Shown: one piece after another, positions 1 to 8,635 of the stretch
Numbering within the stretch: position 1 is the stretch's first letter
Layout: each line of letters begins with the position of its first letter
The notes under the pieces: model-generated
Told to the model about the DNA's origin: nothing
The model's input: the letters and a program-made list of their open reading frames with translations, nothing else
Database searches by the model: none
Position numbers and translations under genes: made by a program
Source: an uncultured Micrococcales bacterium
GTDB lineage: Bacteria; Actinomycetota; Actinomycetes; Actinomycetales; Microbacteriaceae
Direction of reading: 5' to 3'
Length of the DNA: 26,362 nucleotides
Assembly (NCBI GenBank): GCA_903831585.1
Contig: CAIKYE010000050.1
Span: 1-26,362, forward strand

Positions 1-333
1 GCCAAGGCTACTAAGTCGAAGACGCCAGCTCTTAAGGCCAGCCCACAGCGTCGCGGTGTTTGCACCCGTGTTTACACCACCACCCCTAAGAAGCCGAACT
101 CGGCTCTTCGCAAGGTGGCTCGTGTGAAGCTAAGCAACGGCATCGAAGTAACCGCCTATATCCCGGGTGAAGGTCACAACCTTCAGGAGCACTCAATGGT
201 TCTAGTGCGCGGCGGCCGCGTAAAAGACCTACCAGGTGTTCGCTACAAGATCGTTCGCGGAGCTCTCGACACTCAGGCAGTGAAGAACCGCAAGCAGGCT
301 CGCAGCCTATACGGCGCAAAGAAGGGTAAGTAA
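1..333 (+). CDS. rpsL: 30S ribosomal protein S12 (5' end truncated by window)
   Basis: The reading frame is open from base 1 and gives 110 residues before TAA; actinobacterial S12 is about 124 residues, so roughly the first 14 are outside the window. The conserved blocks [38 protein letters not shown] and [14 protein letters not shown] are all present. S12 sits at the decoding centre of the 30S subunit. The two lysines whose change commonly gives streptomycin resistance (second Lys of TPKKPNS and the Lys of GRVKDLPG; 43 and 88 in the usual numbering) are both wild-type Lys, so this copy should be of the sensitive type. It heads the str operon, with rpsG following after 5 bases. The identification is certain. 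Confidence 0.98.
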   Translation, partial: AKATKSKTPALKASPQRRGVCTRVYTTTPKKPNSALRKVARVKLSNGIEVTAYIPGEGHNLQEHSMVLVRGGRVKDLPGVRYKIVRGALDTQAVKNRKQARSLYGAKKGK

Positions 334-338
334 TCTAA

Positions 339-809
339 ATGCCTCGTAAAGGCCCAATCACAAAGCGTCCAGTTGTTGCTGACCCGGTATACGGATCACC
401 AGTTGTGTCGCAGCTAGTAAACAAGATTCTTCTTGACGGCAAGAAGTCGATCGCAGAGTCGATCGTCTACGGTGCCCTCGAAGGCGCAACCGGCAAGTCA
501 GGCACTGACGCAGTTGTTCTTCTAAAGAAGGCACTCGACAACGTGAGACCAACCGTTGAGGTTCGTTCACGCCGTGTTGGTGGCTCGACCTACCAGGTAC
601 CGATCGAAGTGAAGGCACACCGTGCAAACACTTTGGCGATGCGCTGGTTGGTTAGCTATGCCAAGTTGCGCCGCGAAAAGACCATGACCGACCGCTTGAT
701 GAACGAGATTCTCGACGCATCAAACGGCCTAGGCGCAGCAGTGAAGCGTCGCGAAGACACTCACAAGATGGCTGAGTCGAACAAGGCATTCGCACACTAC
801 CGCTGGTAA
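339..809 (+). CDS. rpsG: 30S ribosomal protein S7
   Basis: This 156-residue protein has the full family length. It starts [12 protein letters not shown] and contains the S7 blocks [15 protein letters not shown] and [16 protein letters not shown], ending in AFAHYRW. S7 binds the 3' domain of 16S rRNA and nucleates assembly of the 30S head near the E site. It begins 5 bases after rpsL with only a weak purine-rich ribosome binding region, which suggests coupled translation. After the stop there is a 97-base gap to fusA that holds a strong hairpin (822-850). Confidence 0.98.
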   Translation: MPRKGPITKRPVVADPVYGSPVVSQLVNKILLDGKKSIAESIVYGALEGATGKSGTDAVVLLKKALDNVRPTVEVRSRRVGGSTYQVPIEVKAHRANTLAMRWLVSYAKLRREKTMTDRLMNEILDASNGLGAAVKRREDTHKMAESNKAFAHYRW

Positions 810-821
810 ACCACTTAGTTT

Positions 822-858
822 CGCCTTCTAACCCACCCGGTTAGGGGGCGTAACTTTT
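822..858 (+). terminator. Hairpin plus short T run between rpsG and fusA (attenuator candidate)
   Basis: CGCCTTCTAACC (822-833) pairs with GGTTAGGGGGCG (839-850) over 12 positions, two of them G-U, around the five-base loop CACCC. It is followed by TAACTTTT. The shape is that of an intrinsic terminator with a weak T tract. Since fusA lies downstream in the same operon, partial termination or an RNA processing site is more likely than full termination. Confidence 0.45.
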
Positions 859-906
859 GACCGAAGCAACACACACGCAATACCCCTAAACATCCAGGAG
901 ACCACC

Positions 907-3009
907 GTGGCACAAGACGTGCTTACCGACCTAAGCAAGGTTCGCAACATCGGCATCATGGCGCACATCGACGCCGGTAAGACCACCACCACCGAGCGCA
1001 TCCTGTTCTACACAGGCATCACTCACAAGATTGGTGAGGTGCACGATGGTGCAGCGACTATGGACTGGATGGAGCAGGAGCAGGAGCGTGGAATCACTAT
1101 CACCTCAGCTGCAACCACTTGCTTCTGGGACAAGAACCAGATCAACATCATCGACACCCCTGGACACGTTGACTTCACCGTTGAGGTAGAGCGTTCACTT
1201 CGCGTTCTAGACGGCGCCGTTGCTGTGTTCGACGGTAAAGAGGGTGTTGAGCCTCAGTCAGAGACCGTTTGGCGTCAGGCTGACAAGTATGACGTTCCTC
1301 GCATCTGTTTCGTAAACAAGATGGACAAGCTAGGTGCTGACTTCTACTTCACCGTAGACACCATCATCAAGCGTCTAGGTGCAAAGCCACTGGTTATTCA
1401 GATTCCTATCGGCGCAGAGTCAACCTTCGAGGGAATGGTTGACATCGTAAAGATGAAGGCTCTTACCTACCGCGGCGACACCGAGATGGGTGCAAAGTAC
1501 GAGGTTGAAGAGATTCCTGCTGACCTTGTAGAAAAGGCAAACCACTACCGTGCAATCCTGCTCGAGACCGTCGCAGAAACCGACGAAGCTCTCATGGAGA
1601 AGTACTTCGCCGGCGAAGAGCTAACCGAAGCTGAGATCAAGGGTGCGATTCGCAAGATGACCATCAACTCGGAGCTTTACCCAATTCTTTGTGGCTCTGC
1701 CTTCAAGAACAAGGGTGTTCAGCCAATGCTCGACGCAGTTATCGACTACCTACCTTCACCGCTAGACGTTGCAGCTATCGTCGGTTCAAACCCTCGCGAC
1801 GAAGAGCAGAAGATCACCCGCGAGCCAAAGGCTGACGGCCCATTCGCTGCCCTTGCTTTCAAGGTTATGACCCACCCATTCTTCGGTCGCTTGACTTACA
1901 TCCGTGTTTACTCGGGTAAGGCAGACGCCGGTGCACAGGTTATTAACTCGACCAAAGACCGCAAAGAGCGCATCGGCAAGATGTTCCAGATGCACGCCAA
2001 CAAGGAAAACCCTGTTGACTTTGCAACTGCCGGGCACATCTATGCAGTTATCGGTCTAAAAGACACCACCACCGGTGACACTCTTTGCGATCCAGACAAC
2101 CAGGTTGTTCTTGAGTCAATGACTTTCCCTAAGCCAGTTATCTCGGTTGCAATTGAGCCAAAGACTAAGGGCGACCAGGAGAAGCTAGGTCTCGCAATTC
2201 AGAAGCTTGCCGAAGAAGACCCAACCTTCCGCGTTGAGCACGACCACGAGACCGGCCAGACCGTTATCTCGGGCATGGGTGAGTTGCACCTCGACATTCT
2301 CGTTGACCGCATGCGTCGCGAGTTCAAGGTTGAGGCCAACGTTGGTAAGCCACAGGTTGCTTACCGCGAGACCCTAAAGCGTGCAGTCGACAAGTATGAC
2401 TACACCCACAAGAAGCAGACCGGTGGTTCAGGTCAGTTCGCGAAGATTCAGATCAAGCTCGAACCTATGGAGGTCGAGGGAGACAAGACTTACGAGTTCG
2501 TCAACGCCGTAACCGGTGGTCGCGTTCCTCGTGAATACATTCCGTCTGTAGACGCCGGCATCCAGGATGCCATGCTCGTGGGAACCCTTGCCGGTTACCC
2601 AGTAGTAGGCGTAAAGGCAACTCTTCTTGATGGCGCATATCACGACGTTGACTCGTCTGAAATGGCCTTCAAGATCGCTGGATCGATTGCCTATAAAGAG
2701 GCAGCTCGTCTAGCAAACCCAACTCTGCTCGAGCCGTTGATGTCGGTCGAAGTTCGTACCCCTGAGGAATACATGGGTGACGTAATCGGTGACTTGAACT
2801 CACGACGCGGTCAGATTCAGTCAATGGATGACGCCTCAGGCGTCAAGGTCGTTACCGCCCTAGTTCCACTGTCTGAAATGTTCGGTTATGTCGGTGACCT
2901 GCGCTCGAAGACTTCGGGCCGCGCGGTCTACTCGATGACCTTCGAGACCTACGCTGAGGTTCCAAAGGCTGTCGCCGAAGAAATCGTTCAGAAAGCTAAG
3001 GGCGAGTAG
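907..3009 (+). CDS. fusA: Elongation factor G
   Basis: This 700-residue translational GTPase has the usual EF-G length. The GTP-binding motifs are AHIDAGKT (residues 19-26), RGITI (61-65), DTPGHVDF (83-90) and NKMD (137-140). Later domains are intact, including [14 protein letters not shown] and the domain IV stretch [15 protein letters not shown] drives translocation of tRNA and mRNA after peptide transfer and helps recycle ribosomes. The GTG start is set by AGGAG at 896-900, six bases upstream, and by the canonical N-terminus [20 protein letters not shown]. It is third in the str operon, 97 bases after rpsG, with a hairpin between. Confidence 0.98.
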   Translation: MAQDVLTDLSKVRNIGIMAHIDAGKTTTTERILFYTGITHKIGEVHDGAATMDWMEQEQERGITITSAATTCFWDKNQINIIDTPGHVDFTVEVERSLRVLDGAVAVFDGKEGVEPQSETVWRQADKYDVPRICFVNKMDKLGADFYFTVDTIIKRLGAKPLVIQIPIGAESTFEGMVDIVKMKALTYRGDTEMGAKYEVEEIPADLVEKANHYRAILLETVAETDEALMEKYFAGEELTEAEIKGAIRKMTINSELYPILCGSAFKNKGVQPMLDAVIDYLPSPLDVAAIVGSNPRDEEQKITREPKADGPFAALAFKVMTHPFFGRLTYIRVYSGKADAGAQVINSTKDRKERIGKMFQMHANKENPVDFATAGHIYAVIGLKDTTTGDTLCDPDNQVVLESMTFPKPVISVAIEPKTKGDQEKLGLAIQKLAEEDPTFRVEHDHETGQTVISGMGELHLDILVDRMRREFKVEANVGKPQVAYRETLKRAVDKYDYTHKKQTGGSGQFAKIQIKLEPMEVEGDKTYEFVNAVTGGRVPREYIPSVDAGIQDAMLVGTLAGYPVVGVKATLLDGAYHDVDSSEMAFKIAGSIAYKEAARLANPTLLEPLMSVEVRTPEEYMGDVIGDLNSRRGQIQSMDDASGVKVVTALVPLSEMFGYVGDLRSKTSGRAVYSMTFETYAEVPKAVAEEIVQKAKGE

Positions 3010-3038
3010 TAGCATCCGCTGCTCTCTTCTAATAAGAT
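3010..3038 (+). promoter_or_regulatory. Possible tuf promoter
   Basis: TAAGAT at 3033-3038 is a good -10 hexamer in the 105-base gap between fusA and tuf. The -35 position holds only TAGCAT (3010-3015, 17-base spacer), a poor match. Separate tuf promoters are common in bacteria because EF-Tu is needed in excess over EF-G, but the evidence here is one hexamer. Confidence 0.3.
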
Positions 3039-3064
3039 AGAAATTCTGTAAATCCCAAATTCTG

Positions 3065-3109
3065 TCGGGTGCCAAAACGCCCGAGTGAACAACGAGTCCT
3101 GAGGAGGAC
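3065..3109 (+). promoter_or_regulatory. Structured tuf leader; hairpin covering the ribosome binding site
   Basis: Two hairpins lie just before tuf. TCGGGTG (3065-3071) pairs with CGCCCGA (3078-3084) around CCAAAA. GTCCT (3096-3100) pairs with AGGAC (3105-3109) around GAGG. The second one holds the whole Shine-Dalgarno AGGAGG (3102-3107) of tuf in its loop and 3' arm. The second stem is only 5 bp, so it may be a weak switch or simply chance. Confidence 0.4.
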
Positions 3110-3114
3110 CCATA

Positions 3115-4305
3115 ATGGCAAAGGCGAAATTCGAGCGCACCAAGCCGCACGTCAACATTGGTACTATCGGTCACGTTGACCACGGTAAGACCACTTTGAC
3201 TGCAGCTATCACCCGTGTGCTTCATGACAAGTACCCAACTCTTAACACCGCATCTGCGTTCGACCAGATCGACAACTCTCCTGAAGAGAAGCAGCGCGGA
3301 ATTACCATCAACATCTCACACGTTGAGTACCAGACCGAGAAGCGCCACTACGCTCACGTAGACGCTCCGGGCCACGCTGACTACATCAAGAACATGATCA
3401 CTGGTGCAGCTCAGATGGATGGTGCGATTCTTGTAGTTGCAGCAACCGACGGCCCAATGCCTCAGACCAAGGAGCACGTGCTTCTTGCTCGTCAGGTTGG
3501 CGTTCCTTACATCGTTGTGGCTCTAAACAAGTCAGACATGGTTGACGACGCAGTAATCCTAGACCTCGTTGAGATGGAAGTTCGCGAACTTCTAAGCAAG
3601 TACGAGTTCCCTGGCGATGACGCACCTGTTATCCAGGTCTCAGCTCTAAAGGCACTTGAGGGCGACGCAACTTGGGGCGCAAAGGTTCTTGAGCTCATGG
3701 ATGCTTGCGACACCCACATTCCAGAGCCAACTCGCGAACTAGACAAGCCTTTCTTGATGCCTGTTGAAGACGTTTTCACAATCACTGGTCGTGGAACCGT
3801 AATCACCGGCAAGATCGAGCGTGGCCAGGTCAAGGTTAACGACGAAGTTGAAATCGTTGGAATCCGCGACAAGCAGAAGACCACCGTTACCGGCATCGAA
3901 ATGTTCCGCAAGCTTCTCGACTATGCAGAGGCCGGCGAGAACGTAGGTCTATTGCTACGTGGAACCAAGCGTGAAGATGTAGAGCGTGGACAGGTTGTTT
4001 GCAAGCCTGCCTCGATCACCCCTCACACCGGTTTTGACGCAAACGTCTACATCCTGTCAAAGGATGAGGGTGGCCGTCACAACCCGTTCTACGCGAACTA
4101 CCGCCCACAGTTCTATTTCCGTACCACTGACGTGACTGGTGTTATCACCCTTCCTGCAGGTACTGAAATGGTTATGCCTGGCGACACCACCGAAATGGCA
4201 GTCGAGCTTATTCAGCCGATCGCTATGGAAGAGGGTCTACGTTTCGCTATCCGTGAGGGTGGCCGCACCGTTGGTGCAGGAACCGTAACCAAGATCACCA
4301 AGTAA
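3115..4305 (+). CDS. tuf: Elongation factor Tu
   Basis: This 396-residue protein has the standard EF-Tu length. The GTPase motifs are GHVDHGKT (19-26), RGITI (61-65), DAPGHADY (83-90) and NKSD (138-141). The beta-barrel domains follow, with [18 protein letters not shown] near residues 222-239 and the C-terminal [15 protein letters not shown]-Tu delivers aminoacyl-tRNA to the ribosomal A site. Its AGGAGG ribosome binding site ends 7 bases before the ATG. It is the last gene of the str operon and a strong terminator follows 15 bases after the stop. Leu CTA and C-ending codons dominate, as expected of a very highly expressed gene in this genome. Confidence 0.99.
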   Translation: MAKAKFERTKPHVNIGTIGHVDHGKTTLTAAITRVLHDKYPTLNTASAFDQIDNSPEEKQRGITINISHVEYQTEKRHYAHVDAPGHADYIKNMITGAAQMDGAILVVAATDGPMPQTKEHVLLARQVGVPYIVVALNKSDMVDDAVILDLVEMEVRELLSKYEFPGDDAPVIQVSALKALEGDATWGAKVLELMDACDTHIPEPTRELDKPFLMPVEDVFTITGRGTVITGKIERGQVKVNDEVEIVGIRDKQKTTVTGIEMFRKLLDYAEAGENVGLLLRGTKREDVERGQVVCKPASITPHTGFDANVYILSKDEGGRHNPFYANYRPQFYFRTTDVTGVITLPAGTEMVMPGDTTEMAVELIQPIAMEEGLRFAIREGGRTVGAGTVTKITK

Positions 4306-4320
4306 TTCATTTACTTATAA

Positions 4321-4355
4321 GAAATCCCTCGGCTTCGGCCGGGGGATTTCTTTTT
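4321..4355 (+). terminator. Intrinsic terminator of the str operon
   Basis: GAAATCCCTCGGC (4321-4333) and GCCGGGGGATTTC (4338-4350) form a 13-bp stem with one G-U pair, closed by the stable tetraloop TTCG and followed by TTTTT (4351-4355). Confidence 0.93.
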
Positions 4356-4426
4356 GCCTCAAGAGTTAATCTGCTAACTGATTTGTTAACTTTGATAACA
4401 GCGGGTGAATAGTAAAAAATGGAAGC

Positions 4427-4759
4427 ATGACTAACACAACTCCAGCCGCGGCCCCTGCAAAGCCAGCCGCGTCAAAAAAACCAACTAAAGCCAAGAAGCC
4501 AGCTGCTCCAAAGAAGCCAGTAGACCCAGCCAAGGCTGCTGCCAACAAAGCCAAGAAGGCCACCGTCAAGGTTGCCAAGAAGGCTGCCGTGAAGACCACC
4601 AAGAAGGTTGCAAGCAAGGTTGCCAAGAAGGTAGTCAAGAAGGTTGCTCCAAAGAAGCCAGCGGCTAAGAAAGCCGTAGCCAAGGTCGTTAAGAAGGCCG
4701 TTAAGTCAGCTGTCAAGAAGGCAGCCCCTAAGAAGTCTTCAAAGGGCAAGAAGAAGTAA
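4427..4759 (+). CDS. Lys/Ala-rich histone H1-like DNA-binding protein
   Basis: This 110-residue protein is almost entirely low complexity: by hand count 39 Lys and 29 Ala, no Arg, no aromatic residue and one Asp. Pro-rich AKKP and PKKP repeats fill the first third, followed by KVAKK and VVKKA repeats. This is the composition of eukaryotic H1 tails, of bacterial H1-like proteins and of the C-terminal tail of actinobacterial HupB, but there is no HU fold here. A role as a nucleoid protein or polyanion (RNA/DNA) binder is inferred from composition only. The gene stands alone between two terminators, so it is monocistronic. ATG at 4427 is the only sensible start; GGAAG lies directly against it, too close for a normal Shine-Dalgarno. 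Confidence 0.8.
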   Translation: MTNTTPAAAPAKPAASKKPTKAKKPAAPKKPVDPAKAAANKAKKATVKVAKKAAVKTTKKVASKVAKKVVKKVAPKKPAAKKAVAKVVKKAVKSAVKKAAPKKSSKGKKK

Positions 4760-4772
4760 TTCCAATTGGTGG

Positions 4773-4801
4773 AACCCCAGGTCTAAAGATCTGGGGTTTT
4801 T
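4773..4801 (+). terminator. Intrinsic terminator of the histone-like gene
   Basis: AACCCCAGGTC (4773-4783) pairs with GATCTGGGGTT (4788-4798), one G-U pair, around TAAA. The T run covers 4797-4801. It begins 13 bases after the stop codon. Confidence 0.88.
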
Positions 4802-5134
4802 GCCATATTTAGGCTGATTTAATTTGCATTGCCCGCCTTCGATGTGGCAAGATTGGAAAGTTCTTGAGTCGTCGCGCTATCTTGCGTGAACCACTGCAGG
4901 CATTTGTGAACAGATTCGTCTGGGCCGGCCGCAGCTGAACAGAAATGTATTCGACCTTTTGCTCGATGTTTTCGACCGGTTTCCGGGCGACACACCCGAG
5001 TGCGTGGGTCGGAGTAGCAGTACCTCATCGGGCTAAAACCCGCGGAGTTTGACAGATAAACAGTGGTGCAACATCAGTAGTGCTACTAAGCACGCGGCGT
5101 AAAACCCGCGAATGTGATATGAGAGCGAGTCAAG
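4802..5134 (+). promoter_or_regulatory. Gene-free leader and promoter region of the S10 operon
   Basis: These 333 bases hold no convincing coding frame. An exact TTGACA lies at 5049-5054, but the expected -10 position has only poor hexamers (ATCAGT at 5073, 18-base spacer). Upstream, GGGCTAAAAC (5030-5039) resembles the -10 regions of rplM and glmM in this window but lacks a good -35. The 11-mer TAAAACCCGCG occurs twice (5034-5044 and 5100-5110). Each copy is the 3' part of a small hairpin: CGGG/CCCG at 5029-5042 and CGCGG/CCGCG at 5093-5110. The second sits just before the ribosome binding region GAGAGCGAG. A long leader is in keeping with autoregulated S10 operons elsewhere. Confidence 0.5.
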
Positions 5135-5443
5135 ATGGCCGGACAGAAAATCCGCATTCGACTTAAGTCATACGACCACGAGGTCATTGACGTTTCTGCG
5201 CGCAAAATCGTAGATACCGTTACTCGTGCCGGTGCGACCGTGGTGGGCCCAGTTCCACTGCCAACCGAGAAGAACGTTGTGTGTGTGATTCGTTCACCGC
5301 ACAAGTACAAAGACAGCCGCGAGCACTTCGAGATGCGCACCCACAAGCGTGTAATCGATATCATCGATCCAACTCCTAAGGCAGTTGACTCTTTGATGCG
5401 TCTCGACCTTCCGGCTGACGTAAACATCGAGATCAAGCTCTAA
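5135..5443 (+). CDS. rpsJ: 30S ribosomal protein S10
   Basis: This 102-residue protein begins [19 protein letters not shown] and contains [19 protein letters not shown] and [16 protein letters not shown], the S10 signature. S10 belongs to the 30S head and, as NusE, also takes part in transcription antitermination complexes. It opens the S10 operon after a 333-base leader. The ribosome binding region is purine-rich (GAGAGCGAG) rather than a perfect Shine-Dalgarno. Confidence 0.98.
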   Translation: MAGQKIRIRLKSYDHEVIDVSARKIVDTVTRAGATVVGPVPLPTEKNVVCVIRSPHKYKDSREHFEMRTHKRVIDIIDPTPKAVDSLMRLDLPADVNIEIKL

Positions 5444-5451
5444 GGAAAACG

Positions 5452-6105
5452 ATGACTACTCAAAATAAGACTGTTAAGGGACTACTGGGCAAGAAGCTCG
5501 GCATGACTCAGGTCTGGGATGCGAACAACAAGCTTGTTCCTGTCACCGTGATCGAGGCTGGCTCAAACGTAGTTACCCAAATCAAAAATGTTGAGACCGA
5601 CGGTTACGTCGCGATCCAGGTTGCATTCGGTGCAATCAAGCCAACCAAGGTAGACAAGCCAACTGCTGGTCACTTTGAAAAAGCTGGCGTAAACCCACGT
5701 CGTTACCTTGCAGAGATTCGCACCGCTGATGCAGCTGACTACTCAGTTGGCCAAGAGCTCGGTGTTGAAGTTTTCGAAGTTGGTTCAAAGCTTGACGTTG
5801 TCGGAACCTCAAAGGGTAAAGGCTTCGCAGGTCACATGAAGCGCCACGGTTTCCACGGTGTTGGTGCATCTCACGGTGCTCACCGCAACCACCGCAAGCC
5901 TGGTTCGATCGGTATGTCATCTACTCCTGGACGCGTTTTCAAGGGTAAGAAAATGGCTGGCCGCATGGGAACCGACCGCGTAACCACCTTGAACCTAACC
6001 CTTCACTCAGTAGACGCCGAAAAGGGTCTGCTACTTGTCAAGGGTGCCGTTCCTGGCCCTAAGGGTCAGCTCGTATTCGTTCGCAACGCAGTGAAGGGAG
6101 CGTAA
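5452..6105 (+). CDS. rplC: 50S ribosomal protein L3
   Basis: The 217-residue protein has full family length, with the N-terminal [11 protein letters not shown] and the central loop [20 protein letters not shown] that reaches toward the peptidyl transferase centre. L3 is one of the two initiators of 50S assembly. The ribosome binding site AAGGA overlaps the rpsJ stop codon, 5 bases before the ATG, so translation is probably coupled to rpsJ. Confidence 0.98.
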   Translation: MTTQNKTVKGLLGKKLGMTQVWDANNKLVPVTVIEAGSNVVTQIKNVETDGYVAIQVAFGAIKPTKVDKPTAGHFEKAGVNPRRYLAEIRTADAADYSVGQELGVEVFEVGSKLDVVGTSKGKGFAGHMKRHGFHGVGASHGAHRNHRKPGSIGMSSTPGRVFKGKKMAGRMGTDRVTTLNLTLHSVDAEKGLLLVKGAVPGPKGQLVFVRNAVKGA

Positions 6106-6109
6106 CCAA

Positions 6110-6787
6110 ATGGCTAATTCGGTAGACGTTCTTGACGTCGCAGGAAAGAAGACCGGCACCGCCGAACTTCCGACTGAACTATTCGACGTTCAAACCAACA
6201 TCCCGCTTATTCACCAGGTTGTTGTTGCTCAGTTGGCTGCTGCTCGTCAGGGCACCCAGTCAACCAAGCGTCACGGTGAAGTTTCTGGAACCGGTAAGAA
6301 GCCGTTCAAGCAGAAGGGAACCGGTCGCGCTCGTCAGGGCTCACTCCGCGCTCCACAGATGCGTGGCGGTTATGTTACTCACGGTCCAAAGCCTCGTGAC
6401 TACGACCAGCGCACTCCTAAGAAAATGATTGCTGCTGCGACCAAGGGCGCTCTAAGCGACCGCGCACGCAACAACCGTCTGCACGTAATCAACGCTTTCG
6501 CCATTGGTGACAAGCCGTCGACCAAGTCAGCTCAGGAAATCATCGTGAGACTAACCGCTCGCCGCAACGTTCTAGTAGTTCTAGACCGCAGCGACGACGT
6601 GAGCTACAAGAGCTTGCGCAACATTCAGAAGCTTCACGTTCTGCCGGTTGACCAGCTAAACGCTTACGACGTGTTGATGAGCGACGACGTGATTTTCACG
6701 AAGGCGGCACTCGACGCATTCATCTCAGGTCCATCGAAGGGCTCGGCTAAGGCCACTGCAACTTCGAGCGAAGCAGGGGAGGCATAA
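6110..6787 (+). CDS. rplD: 50S ribosomal protein L4
   Basis: The 225-residue protein contains the extended exit-tunnel loop of L4 ([20 protein letters not shown] and [14 protein letters not shown]) and the C-terminal [10 protein letters not shown]. The last 20 residues are a Ser/Ala-rich tail. L4 lines the nascent-peptide tunnel; in E. coli it also represses its own S10 operon through the leader. Whether that happens here is unknown. The gap to rplC is 4 bases, with AAGGGAG as ribosome binding site inside the rplC end. Confidence 0.98.
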   Translation: MANSVDVLDVAGKKTGTAELPTELFDVQTNIPLIHQVVVAQLAAARQGTQSTKRHGEVSGTGKKPFKQKGTGRARQGSLRAPQMRGGYVTHGPKPRDYDQRTPKKMIAAATKGALSDRARNNRLHVINAFAIGDKPSTKSAQEIIVRLTARRNVLVVLDRSDDVSYKSLRNIQKLHVLPVDQLNAYDVLMSDDVIFTKAALDAFISGPSKGSAKATATSSEAGEA

Positions 6788-6790
6788 ACC

Positions 6791-7090
6791 ATGTCTGCAA
6801 TCAACAAAGATCCACGCGACGTAATCATCAAGCCAATCGTCTCTGAGAAGAGCTACAACTTGATCGACAACGGCAAGTACACCTTTGAGGTTGACCCAAC
6901 TTCGAACAAGACTGAAATCAAGCAGGCTATCGAAGCGATCTTCAAGGTGAAGGTTGCATCGGTTAACACGCTAAACCGCGTTGGCAAAACCCGTCGCACC
7001 AAGTTTGGTCTCGGAAAGCGCAAAGACACAAAGCGCGCCATCATCACCCTAAAGTCCGGCTCAATCGACATCTTTTCAAGTGTCGTTTAA
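6791..7090 (+). CDS. rplW: 50S ribosomal protein L23
   Basis: This 99-residue protein shows the L23 blocks [36 protein letters not shown] and VNTLNR. L23 sits at the exit of the peptide tunnel and is the docking site for trigger factor and the signal recognition particle. AGGGGAGG (6775-6782) overlaps the rplD end, 8 bases before the ATG. Confidence 0.98.
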   Translation: MSAINKDPRDVIIKPIVSEKSYNLIDNGKYTFEVDPTSNKTEIKQAIEAIFKVKVASVNTLNRVGKTRRTKFGLGKRKDTKRAIITLKSGSIDIFSSVV

Positions 7091-7112
7091 GGCAAGCGGA
7101 GGAAACTAGAAA

Positions 7113-7946
7113 ATGGGAATTCGTAAATACAAGCCAACGACTCCAGGTCGTCGTGGATCGTCTGTCTCGGACTTTGCCGAGATCACTCGCACCACTCCTG
7201 AGAAGTCGCTACTTCGCCCACTTACCAAGTCGGGCGGTCGCAACAACCAGGGCCGTGTTACCACTCGCCACATCGGTGGAGGACACAAGCGTCAGTACCG
7301 TCTAATCGACTTCCGTCGTCACGACAAGGATGGCGTTCCTGCAGTTGTAGCTCACATCGAGTACGACCCGAACCGCACCGCGCGCATTGCACTCTTGCAC
7401 TACGCCGACGGTGAGAAGCGTTACATCATCTGCCCAAACAAGTTGAAGCAGGGTGACCGCATCGAGCAGGGTGCAAACGCCGACATCAAGCCAGGTAACA
7501 ACCTGCCTTTGAAGAACATCCCAACCGGTACCGTGATTCACGCTATCGAGCTAAAGCCAGGCGGCGGTGCCAAGATGGGCCGTTCAGCTGGTGCGTCAGT
7601 TCGTCTAGTTGCAAAGGACGGCGCTTATGCGCAGCTTCGTTTGCCATCAGGCGAAATTCGCAACGTAGACGCTCGCTGCCGCGCAACCATCGGTGAAGTT
7701 GGCAACGCAGAGCAGTCAAACATCAACTGGGGTAAGGCTGGCCGCATGCGCTGGAAGGGCGTTCGCCCAACCGTTCGTGGTGTCGCCATGAACCCGGTCG
7801 ACCACCCACACGGTGGTGGTGAAGGTAAGACTTCTGGTGGACGTCACCCAGTGACTCCTTGGGGTCAGGCCGAAGGCCGCACACGCAAGCCAAACTTGCC
7901 AAGCAACAAGCTCATTGTCCGCCGACGCCCACCTGGCAAGCACTAG
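7113..7946 (+). CDS. rplB: 50S ribosomal protein L2
   Basis: The 277-residue protein starts [15 protein letters not shown] and contains the conserved RNA-binding loop [15 protein letters not shown]. The functionally important His lies in DHPHGGG at residues 231-233, and the basic C-terminus follows. L2 is one of the largest 50S proteins and is needed for subunit association and peptidyl transferase activity. GGAGG at 7098-7102 is the ribosome binding site, 22 bases after rplW. Confidence 0.98.
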   Translation: MGIRKYKPTTPGRRGSSVSDFAEITRTTPEKSLLRPLTKSGGRNNQGRVTTRHIGGGHKRQYRLIDFRRHDKDGVPAVVAHIEYDPNRTARIALLHYADGEKRYIICPNKLKQGDRIEQGANADIKPGNNLPLKNIPTGTVIHAIELKPGGGAKMGRSAGASVRLVAKDGAYAQLRLPSGEIRNVDARCRATIGEVGNAEQSNINWGKAGRMRWKGVRPTVRGVAMNPVDHPHGGGEGKTSGGRHPVTPWGQAEGRTRKPNLPSNKLIVRRRPPGKH

Positions 7947-7961
7947 TAGGAGTTCGAACTT

Positions 7962-8243
7962 ATGCCAAGAAGTCTGAAAAAAGGCCCGTTTGTCGACGAG
8001 CACCTAATGAAAAAGGTGCGCGTTCAGAACGAAGCAAATACCAAGAATGTGATCAAGACCTGGTCGCGTCGCTCGATGATTGTGCCGTCAATGCTCGGTC
8101 ACACCATCGCGGTGCACGACGGTCGCAAGCACATCCCTGTATTCGTTAGCGAGACCATGGTTGGTCACAAGCTCGGCGAATTCGCACCTACCCGCACCTT
8201 CCGTGGTCACGTGAAGGATGACAAGAAGGGCAAGCGCAAATAA
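7962..8243 (+). CDS. rpsS: 30S ribosomal protein S19
   Basis: The 93-residue protein [19 protein letters not shown] has the S19 core [30 protein letters not shown] and [12 protein letters not shown]19 binds the 30S head with S13 near the A site. Its stop codon shares one base with the rplV start (TAATG), so translation of the two is probably coupled. Confidence 0.98.
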   Translation: MPRSLKKGPFVDEHLMKKVRVQNEANTKNVIKTWSRRSMIVPSMLGHTIAVHDGRKHIPVFVSETMVGHKLGEFAPTRTFRGHVKDDKKGKRK

Positions 8244-8635
8244 TGGAAGCTTTCGCAAAACTTAAGCACATCCGCATTACGCCGATGAAGGCTCGCCGCG
8301 TGGTTAACACCATCCGTGGCAAGCAGGCTACCGAAGCACTAGCAATCTTGAAGTTTGCACCTCAAGCTGCAAGCGAGCCGATCCGCAAGCTCGTTGCATC
8401 TGCAGTTGCAAACGCAAAGGTTAAGGCCGACGCAGCGAACATCATGTTCGATGAAGACGACCTAATCATTTCTCAGGCATTCGTCGACGAGGGAACCACC
8501 TTGAAGCGTTTCATGCCTCGTGCACAGGGACGCGCATTCCAGATTCTAAAGCGCACCAGCCACATCACTGTTGTGGTTGCAACTCCAGACGAGGTTGCCG
8601 CAACTGCCGGCGCTAAGAAAGCGAGCAAGAACTAA
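8243..8635 (+). CDS. rplV: 50S ribosomal protein L22
   Basis: The 130-residue protein has the L22 blocks [17 protein letters not shown] and the beta-hairpin near the C-terminus ([21 protein letters not shown]) that projects into the peptide tunnel; changes there are linked to macrolide resistance in other bacteria. A short Ala/Lys tail (about residues 115-130) follows. It overlaps rpsS and rpsC by one base each. Confidence 0.98.
   Translation: MEAFAKLKHIRITPMKARRVVNTIRGKQATEALAILKFAPQAASEPIRKLVASAVANAKVKADAANIMFDEDDLIISQAFVDEGTTLKRFMPRAQGRAFQILKRTSHITVVVATPDEVAATAGAKKASKN

Noticed and set aside
2860..3225. 121-codon minus-strand open frame across the fusA-tuf junction
   Set aside because: It lies antisense to two certain genes and shows no family motifs; long antisense frames are common opposite biased codon use.
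4366..4749. 127-codon minus-strand open frame with Phe/Leu/Ala-rich, membrane-like sequence
   Set aside because: It is the antisense shadow of the Lys/Ala-rich gene: AAG and GCC codons read backwards give CTT and GGC. There is no ribosome binding site and it runs into the str terminator.
4481..4750. Near-repeats of GCCAAGAAGG in the H1-like gene as a DNA repeat array
   Set aside because: They follow from repeated Ala-Lys-Lys codons and are irregularly spaced, so they are explained by the protein sequence.
4819..5028. Minus-strand frame of 69 codons in the S10 leader
   Set aside because: It is Arg/Cys-rich and has no family resemblance, ribosome binding site or partner; the region is better explained as a leader.
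4773..5134. Possible tRNA or small RNA gene in the S10 leader
   Set aside because: No cloverleaf, T-loop GTTCGA-type motif or CCA end could be fitted; only short hairpins are present.
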